Below, piece after piece: positions 1 through 7,845 of a stretch of 9,697 bases of DNA. The DNA is taken from positions 1 through 9,697 of the forward strand of contig JACQPU010000223.1 of NCBI GenBank assembly GCA_016207365.1, given 5' to 3'. The notes under the pieces were generated by a model, which saw only the letters and a program-made list of their open reading frames with translations, searched no databases and was not told the origin of the DNA. Source of the stretch: Ignavibacteriales bacterium (GTDB lineage: Bacteria; Bacteroidota; Ignavibacteria; UBA10030). Numbering within the stretch: position 1 is the stretch's first letter; every line of letters begins with the position of its first letter. Both the position numbers and the translations under genes were made by a program.

Positions 1-2409
1 CAGATTTCTCAATTCATGGATCAAACCAATCCGTTGGCCGAAATGACTCACAAGCGCCGCGTTTCGGCGCTGGGACCGGGTGGGTTGACGCGCGAACGGG
101 CTGGGTTTGAGGTCCGCGACGTGCATTACACGCACTACGGCCGGTTGTGTCCAATCGAAACGCCGGAAGGACCTAACATCGGACTCATTTCGTCACTGTG
201 CATTCACGCTCGGATCAACGATTTTGGATTCATTGAAACGCCCTATCGCAAGGTCAAGAATAGCAGGGTGCAGGAAGAGGTCGAGTATTTGACCGCGGAG
301 CGTGAGGACGAAGTGACCATCGCCCAGGCCAATGCTCCGATAGACGACAAGGGCAGGTTCCAGGAAGAGCGGGTTAAGGCACGCTATGAAAGCGACTATC
401 CCGTTGTGGAGCCCGAGAAGATCCAATTCATGGACGTCGCTCCCAACCAGATTGTCAGCGCGGCCGCAGCCTTGATCCCGTTTCTTGAGCACGATGACGC
501 AAATCGCGCCCTCATGGGTTCAAACATGCAACGTCAGGCGGTACCACTTCTTCAACCGCAGGCTCCTCTTGTCGGAACGGGACTCGAAGAGAAAGTGGCC
601 CGGGATTCACGAACGCTGATTGTCGCTGAACGTAGCGGCGTCGTCGAATCGGTGAGCGCGGACAGCATCATTGTGCAATACGATATCGACGAGAACAGCA
701 CAGAGGCGCTCATTAGCTTTGACGACAAGCGTCGAGTGGAATACAAACTTACAAAGTTCCTGAGAACGAATCAGGATACTTGCGTGAACCAGAAGCCCAT
801 CGTGCAACCAGGGCAGAAGTTCAAGCGCGGCGACGTGCTCGCCGATGGATGCGCGACGGATCAGGGAGATCTTGCCCTCGGACGGAATGTCCTCGTCGCC
901 TTCATGCCGTGGCGTGGGTACAACTTTGAGGACGCCATCATCGTCAGCGAACGGCTTGTGGCAGATGACGTGTTCACCTCGATTCATGTCGAGGAATTTG
1001 AACTTCAGGTGCGCGATACGAAGCGGGGAGAGGAGGAACTGACGCGCGAAATTCCCAACGTCAGCGAGGAAGCAACCAAGGATCTTGACGAGAATGGCAT
1101 TATCCGAGTCGGGGCCGAGGTCAATGAGGGCGATATTCTGATCGGAAAGATCACGCCGAAAGGTGAGACCGATCCTACGCCGGAGGAAAAGCTGTTGAAA
1201 GCCATCTTTGGCGATAAGGCCGGTGACGTGAAAGATGCGTCGCTCAAGGCGCCTCCGGGAATGAAGGGCATCGTGATTGCAACGAAACTCTTCAGCAGAA
1301 AAAAGAAAGATACGGAAAGCAAAAAGGAAGACAAGCGGAAGCTTGAAGCCCTGGATCGCTCGCGCCGGCGGGACATCAAGGAACTTCAGGAAAAGCTTGC
1401 TCGCAAGCTTGGGGTGCTCCTCAACGGCGAGAAGTCTGCCGGTATACGCGACACGGATGGCAACGTTGTTGTACGTAGTGCCACCACGCTGAAAGAAGAC
1501 ACGTTCCTCTCCATTGAGAACATCGATTCCCTGGACTACAATCAGGAATGGATCGATGACAAGCGCAAGAACAGTGTGATCACGCGGATCCATGAAAACT
1601 ACCGGCAGAAGCTCAGTGAAATAGAAGAGCTCTATCGCCACGAAAAGAACAAGATCCAGCTCGGTGATGAACTTGCGCCAGGAATTGTCCAGCTTGCCAA
1701 GGTCTATGTTGCAAAGAAGCGCAAGCTCGCGGTCGGCGACAAGATGGCCGGACGCCATGGAAACAAAGGTGTCGTATCCACCGTCGTACCCGTTGAGGAC
1801 ATGCCGTTTCTGGCAGACGGGACTCCTGTAGACATTGTGCTGAATCCACTGGGTGTTCCGTCGCGAATGAACCTTGGACAGCTCTTTGAGGTTGCCCTCG
1901 GTTGGGCAGGTGTCAAACTTGGAACGAAGTACTCAACCCCGATTTTCGACGGCGCAACGTGGGAAGAAGTGCAGGCGGAGCTCCGAAAGGCAGGCCTGAA
2001 CGAGAACTCGAAAGCAGTATTGCACGACGGGCGCACGGGAGAACCGTTCGATCAGGAAGTAACGGTCGGCTATCTCTACATGCTCAAACTGTCACACCTC
2101 GTTGACGACAAGATCCACGCGAGGTCTATCGGCCCCTATTCATTGATTACCCAGCAGCCGCTTGGTGGAAAAGCACAGTTCGGTGGTCAGAGGTTTGGTG
2201 AAATGGAGGTGTGGGCGCTTGAAGGATACGGCGCCGCGCACGTGCTGCAGGAAATCCTGACGGTGAAATCCGACGATGTCGTTGGACGGGCAAAAGTCTA
2301 TGAAGCCCTCGTCAAAGGTGAAAACCTTCCCGAACCTAATGTGCCCGAGTCCTTTAATGTCTTAGTCCGCGAATTGCAGGGACTGGGCCTAGAAGTCAAG
2401 ATTGAATGA
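1..2409 (+). CDS. rpoB: DNA-directed RNA polymerase beta subunit, 3' part (5' end outside window)
   Basis: RpoB forms one half of the RNA polymerase active-site cleft and binds rifampicin. The frame is open from base 1, so the ATG at 16 is an internal Met (E. coli M515), not a start. The first codon matches E. coli Q510, so 802 codons from the rifampicin region to the C-terminus are present. Seen: SQFMDQ (7-24) and THKRR (46-60) of the rifampicin region; CPIETPEGPNIGLI; GYNFEDAI (916-939), whose E and D match E. coli E813 and D814; GDKMAGRHGNKG (about 1735-1770), with lysines at 1741 and 1765 matching K1065 and K1073; and the C-terminal GGKAQFGGQRFGEMEVWALE. A charged, probably coiled-coil stretch at about 1294-1660 occupies the place of the E. 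coli lineage insertion betaSI2. The frame is intact and ends in TGA. rpoC follows after 72 nt, the usual rpoBC order. The identification is essentially certain. Confidence 0.99.
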   Translation, partial: QISQFMDQTNPLAEMTHKRRVSALGPGGLTRERAGFEVRDVHYTHYGRLCPIETPEGPNIGLISSLCIHARINDFGFIETPYRKVKNSRVQEEVEYLTAEREDEVTIAQANAPIDDKGRFQEERVKARYESDYPVVEPEKIQFMDVAPNQIVSAAAALIPFLEHDDANRALMGSNMQRQAVPLLQPQAPLVGTGLEEKVARDSRTLIVAERSGVVESVSADSIIVQYDIDENSTEALISFDDKRRVEYKLTKFLRTNQDTCVNQKPIVQPGQKFKRGDVLADGCATDQGDLALGRNVLVAFMPWRGYNFEDAIIVSERLVADDVFTSIHVEEFELQVRDTKRGEEELTREIPNVSEEATKDLDENGIIRVGAEVNEGDILIGKITPKGETDPTPEEKLLKAIFGDKAGDVKDASLKAPPGMKGIVIATKLFSRKKKDTESKKEDKRKLEALDRSRRRDIKELQEKLARKLGVLLNGEKSAGIRDTDGNVVVRSATTLKEDTFLSIENIDSLDYNQEWIDDKRKNSVITRIHENYRQKLSEIEELYRHEKNKIQLGDELAPGIVQLAKVYVAKKRKLAVGDKMAGRHGNKGVVSTVVPVEDMPFLADGTPVDIVLNPLGVPSRMNLGQLFEVALGWAGVKLGTKYSTPIFDGATWEEVQAELRKAGLNENSKAVLHDGRTGEPFDQEVTVGYLYMLKLSHLVDDKIHARSIGPYSLITQQPLGGKAQFGGQRFGEMEVWALEGYGAAHVLQEILTVKSDDVVGRAKVYEALVKGENLPEPNVPESFNVLVRELQGLGLEVKIE

Positions 2410-2412
2410 TCG

Positions 2413-2427
2413 AAGGGCGCGGCCCTT
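2413..2427 (+). terminator. short terminator-like hairpin just after rpoB
   Basis: A perfect 6-bp stem AAGGGC/GCCCTT (2413-2418 with 2422-2427) closes a 3-nt GCG loop, starts 3 nt after the rpoB stop and runs into a weak T-rich tail (TTTATT, 2426-2431). Full termination here would separate rpoB from rpoC, so partial attenuation, RNA processing or 3'-end protection is more plausible. The stem is short and the T tract is interrupted. The function is inferred. Confidence 0.4.
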
Positions 2428-2435
2428 TATTCAAC

Positions 2436-2454
2436 TCCCCGCACTGAGCGGGGA
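2436..2454 (+). promoter_or_regulatory. second hairpin in the rpoB-rpoC spacer
   Basis: A perfect 7-bp GC-rich stem TCCCCGC/GCGGGGA (2436-2442 with 2448-2454) closes the 5-nt loop ACTGA. No T tract follows, so it is not a classical terminator. It lies 15 nt upstream of the rpoC Shine-Dalgarno and could be an RNA-processing or stability element. The structure is read directly from the bases; the role is unknown. Confidence 0.4.
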
Positions 2455-2469
2455 CATCCAGTGTCAATT

Positions 2470-2474
2470 GGAGG
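2470..2474 (+). promoter_or_regulatory. rpoC Shine-Dalgarno site
   Basis: GGAGG ends 7 nt before the ATG at 2482. This fixes the rpoC start: an in-frame GTG at 2461 would give seven extra residues, but the ribosome-binding site would then lie inside the coding sequence and no comparable motif stands upstream of that GTG. Confidence 0.85.
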
Positions 2475-2481
2475 AATTCCA

Positions 2482-5400
2482 ATGCCTTTTCAAGCAACAG
2501 ATGGATCTTCAAAGCGCACCTTCGCCAGGATGACGGTCAGTCTGGCCTCGCCGGACATGATTCTCTCCCGTTCCCATGGCGAAGTGACAAAACCCGAAAC
2601 GATCAATTATCGCTCATTCCGTCCCGAAAAGGACGGACTGTTCTGCGAGAAGATCTTCGGGCCCGTGCGCGATTGGGAGTGTCATTGCGGAAAATATAAG
2701 AGGATCCGATACAAGGGAATCACGTGTGACCGGTGCGGCGTGGAAGTGACGCAAAAGAGTGTCCGGCGCGAACGGATGGGTCACATTTCCCTGGCCGTGC
2801 CTGTTGTCCATATCTGGTATTTCCGATCGCTGCCAAGCAAAATTGGCTACGTCCTCGGTCTGTCCACAAAAGAGCTCGAGAAGATCATCTACTATGAGTC
2901 GTTTGTCGTTATCAATCCCGGTACAACGGGGCTCGAAAAATTGGATCTGATCACGGAAGATCAGTATTTGGAGATTCTCCAGAGCCTTCCGGAGGAAAAC
3001 AGCGACCTGGATGAGAGCGATCCGAAGAAGTTCATTGCGAAAATGGGCGGCGAGGCAATCAAGGACCTGCTTCGGCGTGTCAATGTCGAAGGGGTCGCTG
3101 TACAACTCCGTGAGGAAATCAGGGAAGAGACCTCGGTCCAGAAGAAAACTGAAGCGTTGAAACGATTGCGGGTCATTGAGGCATTCCGCAGGAGCGAGGC
3201 CAATGCTCCGAACAAGCCTGAATGGATGGTCCTGGATGTCATTCCGGTAATACCACCCGAGTTGCGTCCGCTGGTTCCTCTGGAGGGCGGACGCTTTGCA
3301 ACGTCCGATCTGAATGATCTTTACCGCCGGGTGATCATTCGGAACAACCGGCTGAAGCGGCTCATCGAAATCAAGGCTCCCGAAGTTATTCTGCGCAACG
3401 AAAAACGCATGCTCCAGGAGGCCGTGGATTCGCTGTTCGATAACTCACGGCGAGTCAACGCAGTCCGGAGTGATAACAACAGGGCGTTGAAGTCGCTGTC
3501 GGACATGCTGAAAGGAAAGCATGGTCGGTTTCGTCAAAACCTCCTTGGCAAGCGCGTTGATTATTCCGGCCGTTCGGTAATCGTCGTCGGGCCCGAATTG
3601 AAGCTTCACGAGTGCGGTCTGCCCAAGGATATGGCAGTAGAGCTCTTTAAGCCGCATATCATCCGAAAGCTCATTGAACGCGGTGTGGTCAAGACGGTCA
3701 AGAGCGCGAAGAAAATGGTCGAGAAGAAGGGAGCGGAAGTGTGGGATATTCTGGACCATATCATTGACGGGCATCCGGTGCTGCTCAACCGCGCACCGAC
3801 GCTCCACCGGCTGGGGATTCAGGCGTTCCAGCCCGTGCTCGTGGAGGGCAAGGCAATCCGTATTCATCCGATGGTTTGCACAGCCTTCAACGCCGATTTT
3901 GACGGGGATCAAATGGCTGTGCATGTGCCCCTCTCATATGAAGCACAGCTTGAAGCCCGGATCCTGATGCTGTCGAGCCATAATATTCTTTCGCCGGCCA
4001 ACGGGGCTCCTATCGTGACCCCCACACAGGATCAGGTACTCGGGTGTTACTATCTGACAAAATCCAAAGCCGGGGATCACGGAGAGGGAACGGTGTTTTC
4101 GAGCCCCTCGGAAGTACGTATCGCGTACGACCAGGGGCAAGTGGGCCCCCATGCACGGATCAAGGTGCGCATTGAGGACAAACTTGTCGAGACGACAACC
4201 GGAAGGATCATCTTCAATGAGATCGTTCCGAAGGGCCTCCCGTTCATCAACGAGCTGTTAAATAAGAAACGGCTCGTTCAGATCATTGCAACCGTGTTTC
4301 GTCGGTGCGGCGCGGTTGAAACCGCAGCATTTCTTGACAACCTTAAGAATCTTGGGTTCATCTATGCAACCCGTGGCGGATTGTCTGTTTCCATCACCGA
4401 TGTCACGATTCCGAAGGAAAAGTATGAAATCGTGGCCAAGGCGCAGAAAGACGTGGAGGCAGTTGAGAATCAGTACTATCGCGGCTTTATCACCAACGGT
4501 GAGCGATACAACAAGGTCATCGATATCTGGACACGTGCAACAAACAGGATTGCAGAGCGGTTGTTCGATGAACTGTCGCACTCACGTGACGGCTTCAATT
4601 CTCTTTACATGATGGTGGATTCGGGAGCCCGTGGCTCCAAGGAACAAGTGCGTCAGCTTGCGGGTATGCGGGGTCTTATGGCCAAACCGCAGAAGAGTCT
4701 CTCCGGAGCAACCGGTGAGCTGATTGAAAACCCCATTGTGGCCAACTTCCGGGAAGGCCTTTCGATTCTGGAGTACTTCATCTCTACGCACGGCGCACGA
4801 AAAGGTCTGGCCGATACGGCGTTGAAGACGGCGGATGCCGGTTACCTCACGCGCCGCCTCATCGACGTTGCTCAGGACGGGATTATCGCTGAGGACGACT
4901 GCGGTACAATTCTTGGCGTTCCGACAGGGGCACTGAAGGAAGGTGAGGATATCAAGGAACCCCTTGCGGAACGTATCCTTGGGCGTGTATCGGTTCATGA
5001 TGTAACCGATCCCCTTTCAGGCGAGATCCTGGTGAAGGCCGGCGAGATCATCGACGAAGAAAAAGCTCAAAGGATCTCGGAGACTTCGATTGAGGCAGTG
5101 GAAATCCGGTCGGTGTTGACTTGCGAGGCGCGGCGCGGCATTTGTGCAAAGTGCTACGGGCGCGACCTGACGACCGGCAAGCTTGTCACGACCGGAACGG
5201 CTGTTGGCGTCATTGCAGCACAATCCATCGGCGAGCCGGGCACGCAGCTTACGCTTCGTACGTTCCACACGGGCGGCACCGCAAGCCTCATCGCGTCACA
5301 GTCGCAGATCCTGTCTAAATTCGACGGTCGCGTGAAATACGATGGACTGAAATTCATTGAATTCGGAAGCGACGAGAACAAGCATACGGTCGTCTCCGGC

Positions 5401-6780
5401 CGGAGCGGCATGATCAATATTCTGGACAAGGACAACCGTATTCTGACAAAGTACGACGTTCCGTACGGTTCCACGCTCATGGTCAGGGAAGGTCAGGAAG
5501 TGCAGCGCGGAGAGCTCATTTACGAATGGGATCCCTACAATGCCGTGATCATCTCCGAACATGGCGGGACCATTCAGTATGTGGATTTGAAGGAAAGCGT
5601 GACCTACCGCGAAGAGCCCGACGAACAAACCGGGCATATTCAAAAGGTGGTCATTGACAGCAAGGAACGCAATCTTCTTCCGGCCATTACGATCGTCAAT
5701 GCGAAGGGCCAGAAGATCGCGAATTACCCGATCCCGACCCGCGCACATCTGATCGTTGACGACGGCGACCAGATTGAGGCCGGCACAGTCCTCGTCAAGA
5801 TCCCCCGCGACATAGGAAAGACGCGGGACATCACCGGCGGCCTTCCGCGTGTGACCGAGTTATTTGAAGCCCGTCACCCTGCAGACCCCGCCATCGTTTC
5901 GGAGATTGATGGTGTAGTGAAGATCGGCCAGCCTAAACGAGGATCGCGAGAGGTGTTTGTTGAGAGTCACGATGGAAAGGATAGACGAACGTACATGATT
6001 CCGCTGGGCCGTCACATTTTGGCCCAGGACAATGATGTCGTAAGGGCAGGCGAGAGACTCTCCGCAGGAGCCATCGATCCGCACGACATTCTCCGCATCA
6101 AAGGCACGACCGCCGTTCAGGAATATCTCGTGAACGAGATCCAGGAGGTCTACCGGATGCAGGGCGTCAAGATCAATGACAAACACATCGAAATCATTGT
6201 ACGGCAGATGATGCAGAAGGAGCGTATTGTTGATCCTGGCGACACGACGTACCTCGAGGGGGACAATGTCGACAAGGGTCGGCTGTACGATGAGAACGAT
6301 AGCTTGCGCGGAAAGGTCGTTGTGGTGACCAAGGGCGATTCCAAGTTCAAAATCGGCCAGGTTCTTACGAAGAAGCAAGCCCGGGACGCAAGTGCGGATC
6401 TGAAGAAGAAAGGGAAGAAACCGGCTGAAGTTCGGGATGCCCTGGCAGCCACGTCGGAGCCTATTCTGCTTGGCATTACGCAGGCTTCGCTGACAACGGA
6501 CAGCTTCATTTCGGCGGCCTCATTCCAGGAGACCACCAAGGTCCTGACGGATGCTGCAATCGAAGCGAAGATTGATCCGTTGCTGGGGTTGAAAGAAAAC
6601 GTCATTATGGGCCACCTGATCCCTGCGGGGACGGGTCAAAAAGCTTTCAGAGACATTCTGGTAACAACGGCGGATGTTGAGGCGGCTCCTTCAGTGATTG
6701 AAGTGGAAGAGACGGAGGAAGGATCGGAGGAGGGAGAGACGAAGAAGAGAAAGCGCAAAACGCGGGTCGCCGCTTCATAA
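2482..6780 (+). CDS. rpoC: DNA-directed RNA polymerase beta' subunit
   Basis: Beta' carries the catalytic Mg2+ and the clamp, bridge helix and trigger loop of RNA polymerase. The 1432-aa product is complete. Seen in order: N-terminal zinc ribbon C67, C69, C82, C85; clamp-helix region that binds sigma, about 276-320 (NDLYRRVIIRNNRL onward); catalytic NADFDGDQM with D472, D474, D476; F-loop region DSGARGS...QLAGMRGLMAKP at 713-736; bridge helix about 760-793 (FISTHGARKGLADTALKT); second zinc site C807, C881, C888, C891; trigger-loop start QLTLRTFHTGG with R926 and H929. Motif numbers run 7 below E. coli across the whole catalytic core. A long insertion inside the trigger loop, about 935-1112, corresponds to SI3. 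The C-terminus ends in an acidic run (1407-1419) and a basic run (1421-1428). The start is the ATG behind GGAGG. A strong terminator follows the TAA. Every catalytic and metal-binding residue checked is present. Confidence 0.99.
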   Translation: MPFQATDGSSKRTFARMTVSLASPDMILSRSHGEVTKPETINYRSFRPEKDGLFCEKIFGPVRDWECHCGKYKRIRYKGITCDRCGVEVTQKSVRRERMGHISLAVPVVHIWYFRSLPSKIGYVLGLSTKELEKIIYYESFVVINPGTTGLEKLDLITEDQYLEILQSLPEENSDLDESDPKKFIAKMGGEAIKDLLRRVNVEGVAVQLREEIREETSVQKKTEALKRLRVIEAFRRSEANAPNKPEWMVLDVIPVIPPELRPLVPLEGGRFATSDLNDLYRRVIIRNNRLKRLIEIKAPEVILRNEKRMLQEAVDSLFDNSRRVNAVRSDNNRALKSLSDMLKGKHGRFRQNLLGKRVDYSGRSVIVVGPELKLHECGLPKDMAVELFKPHIIRKLIERGVVKTVKSAKKMVEKKGAEVWDILDHIIDGHPVLLNRAPTLHRLGIQAFQPVLVEGKAIRIHPMVCTAFNADFDGDQMAVHVPLSYEAQLEARILMLSSHNILSPANGAPIVTPTQDQVLGCYYLTKSKAGDHGEGTVFSSPSEVRIAYDQGQVGPHARIKVRIEDKLVETTTGRIIFNEIVPKGLPFINELLNKKRLVQIIATVFRRCGAVETAAFLDNLKNLGFIYATRGGLSVSITDVTIPKEKYEIVAKAQKDVEAVENQYYRGFITNGERYNKVIDIWTRATNRIAERLFDELSHSRDGFNSLYMMVDSGARGSKEQVRQLAGMRGLMAKPQKSLSGATGELIENPIVANFREGLSILEYFISTHGARKGLADTALKTADAGYLTRRLIDVAQDGIIAEDDCGTILGVPTGALKEGEDIKEPLAERILGRVSVHDVTDPLSGEILVKAGEIIDEEKAQRISETSIEAVEIRSVLTCEARRGICAKCYGRDLTTGKLVTTGTAVGVIAAQSIGEPGTQLTLRTFHTGGTASLIASQSQILSKFDGRVKYDGLKFIEFGSDENKHTVVSGRSGMINILDKDNRILTKYDVPYGSTLMVREGQEVQRGELIYEWDPYNAVIISEHGGTIQYVDLKESVTYREEPDEQTGHIQKVVIDSKERNLLPAITIVNAKGQKIANYPIPTRAHLIVDDGDQIEAGTVLVKIPRDIGKTRDITGGLPRVTELFEARHPADPAIVSEIDGVVKIGQPKRGSREVFVESHDGKDRRTYMIPLGRHILAQDNDVVRAGERLSAGAIDPHDILRIKGTTAVQEYLVNEIQEVYRMQGVKINDKHIEIIVRQMMQKERIVDPGDTTYLEGDNVDKGRLYDENDSLRGKVVVVTKGDSKFKIGQVLTKKQARDASADLKKKGKKPAEVRDALAATSEPILLGITQASLTTDSFISAASFQETTKVLTDAAIEAKIDPLLGLKENVIMGHLIPAGTGQKAFRDILVTTADVEAAPSVIEVEETEEGSEEGETKKRKRKTRVAAS

Positions 6781-6797
6781 GCTTTTTCTGAATAATG

Positions 6798-6847
6798 AAC
6801 AAGCCTCCACCTGGATGCATCAGGATGGGGGCTTGTTGTTTGTTTTT
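6798..6847 (+). terminator. intrinsic terminator after rpoC
   Basis: An outer 12-bp stem pairs AACAAGCCTCCA (6798-6809) with TGGGGGCTTGTT (6826-6837), with one G-T wobble. Beyond a single bulged A (6825), an inner 4-bp CCTG/CAGG stem closes the loop GATGCAT (6814-6820). A T-rich run at 6839-6847, broken by one G, follows. It begins 17 nt after the rpoC stop. This is a textbook Rho-independent terminator and should end much of the rpoBC transcript. Confidence 0.9.
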
Positions 6848-6862
6848 CCGTGGCGCGAGCCG

Positions 6863-6891
6863 TTGACATTGAGGCGGAAATGCCTTATCTT
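6863..6891 (+). promoter_or_regulatory. promoter for rpsL-rpsG-fusA
   Basis: A perfect -35 box TTGACA (6863-6868) is followed, after 17 nt, by the -10-like TATCTT (6886-6891; four of six match TATAAT). The same bases also partly fit the Bacteroidetes-type pattern (TTG near -33, TAnnTT near -7). A start near 6898 would give a leader of about 44 nt before the rpsL GTG. Its place directly after the rpoC terminator supports a separate str transcription unit. No transcript evidence is available here. Confidence 0.7.
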
Positions 6892-6926
6892 AATAAGCTC
6901 TTTTAGCATTTTTTCACGATTTGAAC

Positions 6927-6930
6927 GGAG
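6927..6930 (+). promoter_or_regulatory. rpsL Shine-Dalgarno site
   Basis: GGAG lies 11 nt before the GTG at 6942, slightly farther than ideal. It supports the GTG as start and argues against the in-frame TTG at 6921, because the motif would fall inside the gene if that TTG were used. Confidence 0.55.
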
Positions 6931-6941
6931 TTGTCGCGAGA

Positions 6942-7322
6942 GTGCCTACGATCAATCAGCTTGTCCGAAGAAGTCGCGAGCGCGTGCAGTGGAAGAGCAA
7001 GTCTCCTGCGCTCGATGCATGTCCGCAGAAACGCGGCGTATGCACGCGTGTCTATACAACAACGCCAAAGAAGCCGAACTCTGCGTTGCGGAAAGTCGCA
7101 AAGGTTCGACTGACGAACAGCGAGGAAGTGATCGCTTACATCCCGGGGGAGGGACATAACCTCCAGGAGCATTCGCTTGTCATGATCCGGGGCGGAAGGG
7201 TCAAGGATCTTCCGGGAGTGCGGTATCACATTATCCGCGGGACCCTCGACACGCAGGGCGTTCAGGACCGGAAGCAAGGTCGATCGAAGTACGGAGCCAA
7301 GAAACCGAAGCCCGCAAATTAG
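6942..7322 (+). CDS. rpsL: 30S ribosomal protein S12
   Basis: S12 sits at the decoding centre of the small ribosomal subunit and helps control tRNA selection accuracy. The product is 126 aa (E. coli 124), starting MPTINQLVRR from a GTG codon; an upstream in-frame TTG would add seven residues with no family match. Signature stretches are ACPQKRGVCTRVYTTTPKKPNSALRKV (residues 26-52, written as two conserved blocks) and GEGHNLQEH and GGRVKDLPGVRYH (69-96). The streptomycin-relevant lysines K43 and K88 are unchanged, and D89, the residue methylthiolated by RimO in E. coli, is present. It is the first gene of the str unit, behind its own promoter, and its TAG lies 3 nt before rpsG, implying translational coupling. 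Identification is essentially certain; only the start codon leaves a little doubt. Confidence 0.97.
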   Translation: MPTINQLVRRSRERVQWKSKSPALDACPQKRGVCTRVYTTTPKKPNSALRKVAKVRLTNSEEVIAYIPGEGHNLQEHSLVMIRGGRVKDLPGVRYHIIRGTLDTQGVQDRKQGRSKYGAKKPKPAN

Positions 7323-7325
7323 TCT

Positions 7326-7793
7326 ATGAGAAAGAAGCGAGCAGCCAAACGTTATACCGAGCCCGATCCGAAATTTCAGGACGTACTGGTTTCGCGATTT
7401 ATCAATTCGCTCCTGAAACGCGGCAAAAAGCATCTTGCGCGACAAATGCTGTATTCTGCGCTGGATTTGATCGAGGAACGGACCAAAAACAAGTCCATTG
7501 ATGTATTCCGAAAAGCGGTCAATAATGTCTCTCCGCTGTTGGAAGTTCGGGCACGCAGGGTTGGTGGTGCTACCTATCAAGTACCCACAGAAGTTCGCCC
7601 CGAGCGGCGAACCGCTCTTGCTATCCGCTGGCTGATTACAAACGCCCAGGAACGCTCGGAGAAGTCCATGTCGCAGAAGTTGGCTGCAGAACTCATCGCG
7701 GCCGCCGCCGGCGAAGGCGGTGCAGTAAAGAAGAAGGAAGATGTCCACCGGATGGCGGAGGCTAACAAGGCATTCGCTCACTTCAGGTGGTAA
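7326..7793 (+). CDS. rpsG: 30S ribosomal protein S7
   Basis: S7 is a primary 16S rRNA binding protein that nucleates folding of the 30S head and contacts the E site; in E. coli it also represses its own operon. The product is 155 aa, the usual bacterial length. It starts MRKKRAAKR with a basic RNA-binding tail, carries the conserved helix VSRFINSLLKRGKK, the beta-hairpin region RARRVGGATYQVP followed by EVRPERRTALAIRWL, and ends AFAHFRW like most bacterial S7. The ATG is 3 nt after the rpsL stop and has no convincing Shine-Dalgarno in the bases just upstream, so translation probably depends on ribosomes finishing rpsL. fusA follows after 91 nt, the classical str order. Confidence 0.98.
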   Translation: MRKKRAAKRYTEPDPKFQDVLVSRFINSLLKRGKKHLARQMLYSALDLIEERTKNKSIDVFRKAVNNVSPLLEVRARRVGGATYQVPTEVRPERRTALAIRWLITNAQERSEKSMSQKLAAELIAAAAGEGGAVKKKEDVHRMAEANKAFAHFRW

Positions 7794-7845
7794 TTGGTTT
7801 TCTCTCTTCAGGAGTACTCTAAGTAATAACAACATTCTGTTGAGG

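Noticed and set aside
607..1758. Minus-strand open frame of 383 codons inside rpoB
   Set aside because: It is fully antisense to conserved rpoB sequence, with no recognisable motifs; a shadow of codon bias.
2461..2481. Upstream GTG start for rpoC
   Set aside because: The GGAGG site would lie inside the extension, and the ATG at 2482 gives the family-typical MPF start with ideal spacing.
6772..6787. GCTT-CAT-AAGC mini-hairpin with five T's overlapping the rpoC stop
   Set aside because: A 4-bp stem with a 3-nt loop is too weak to act alone; the much stronger terminator follows at once.
6921..6941. TTG start for rpsL adding seven residues
   Set aside because: The added residues match no S12 N-terminus, and the GGAG motif is positioned for the GTG at 6942.
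6698..7159. Plus-strand open frame overlapping the rpoC end and rpsL in another frame, with an Arg-rich start
   Set aside because: It runs through the strong terminator and promoter, and out of frame over rpsL. The Arg-rich start is just the rpoC acidic/basic tail read in another frame.
7794..7830. Possible promoter in the rpsG-fusA spacer (TTGGTT with AT-rich downstream boxes)
   Set aside because: No -10-like hexamer falls at 16-18 nt spacing; the fit is no better than chance.
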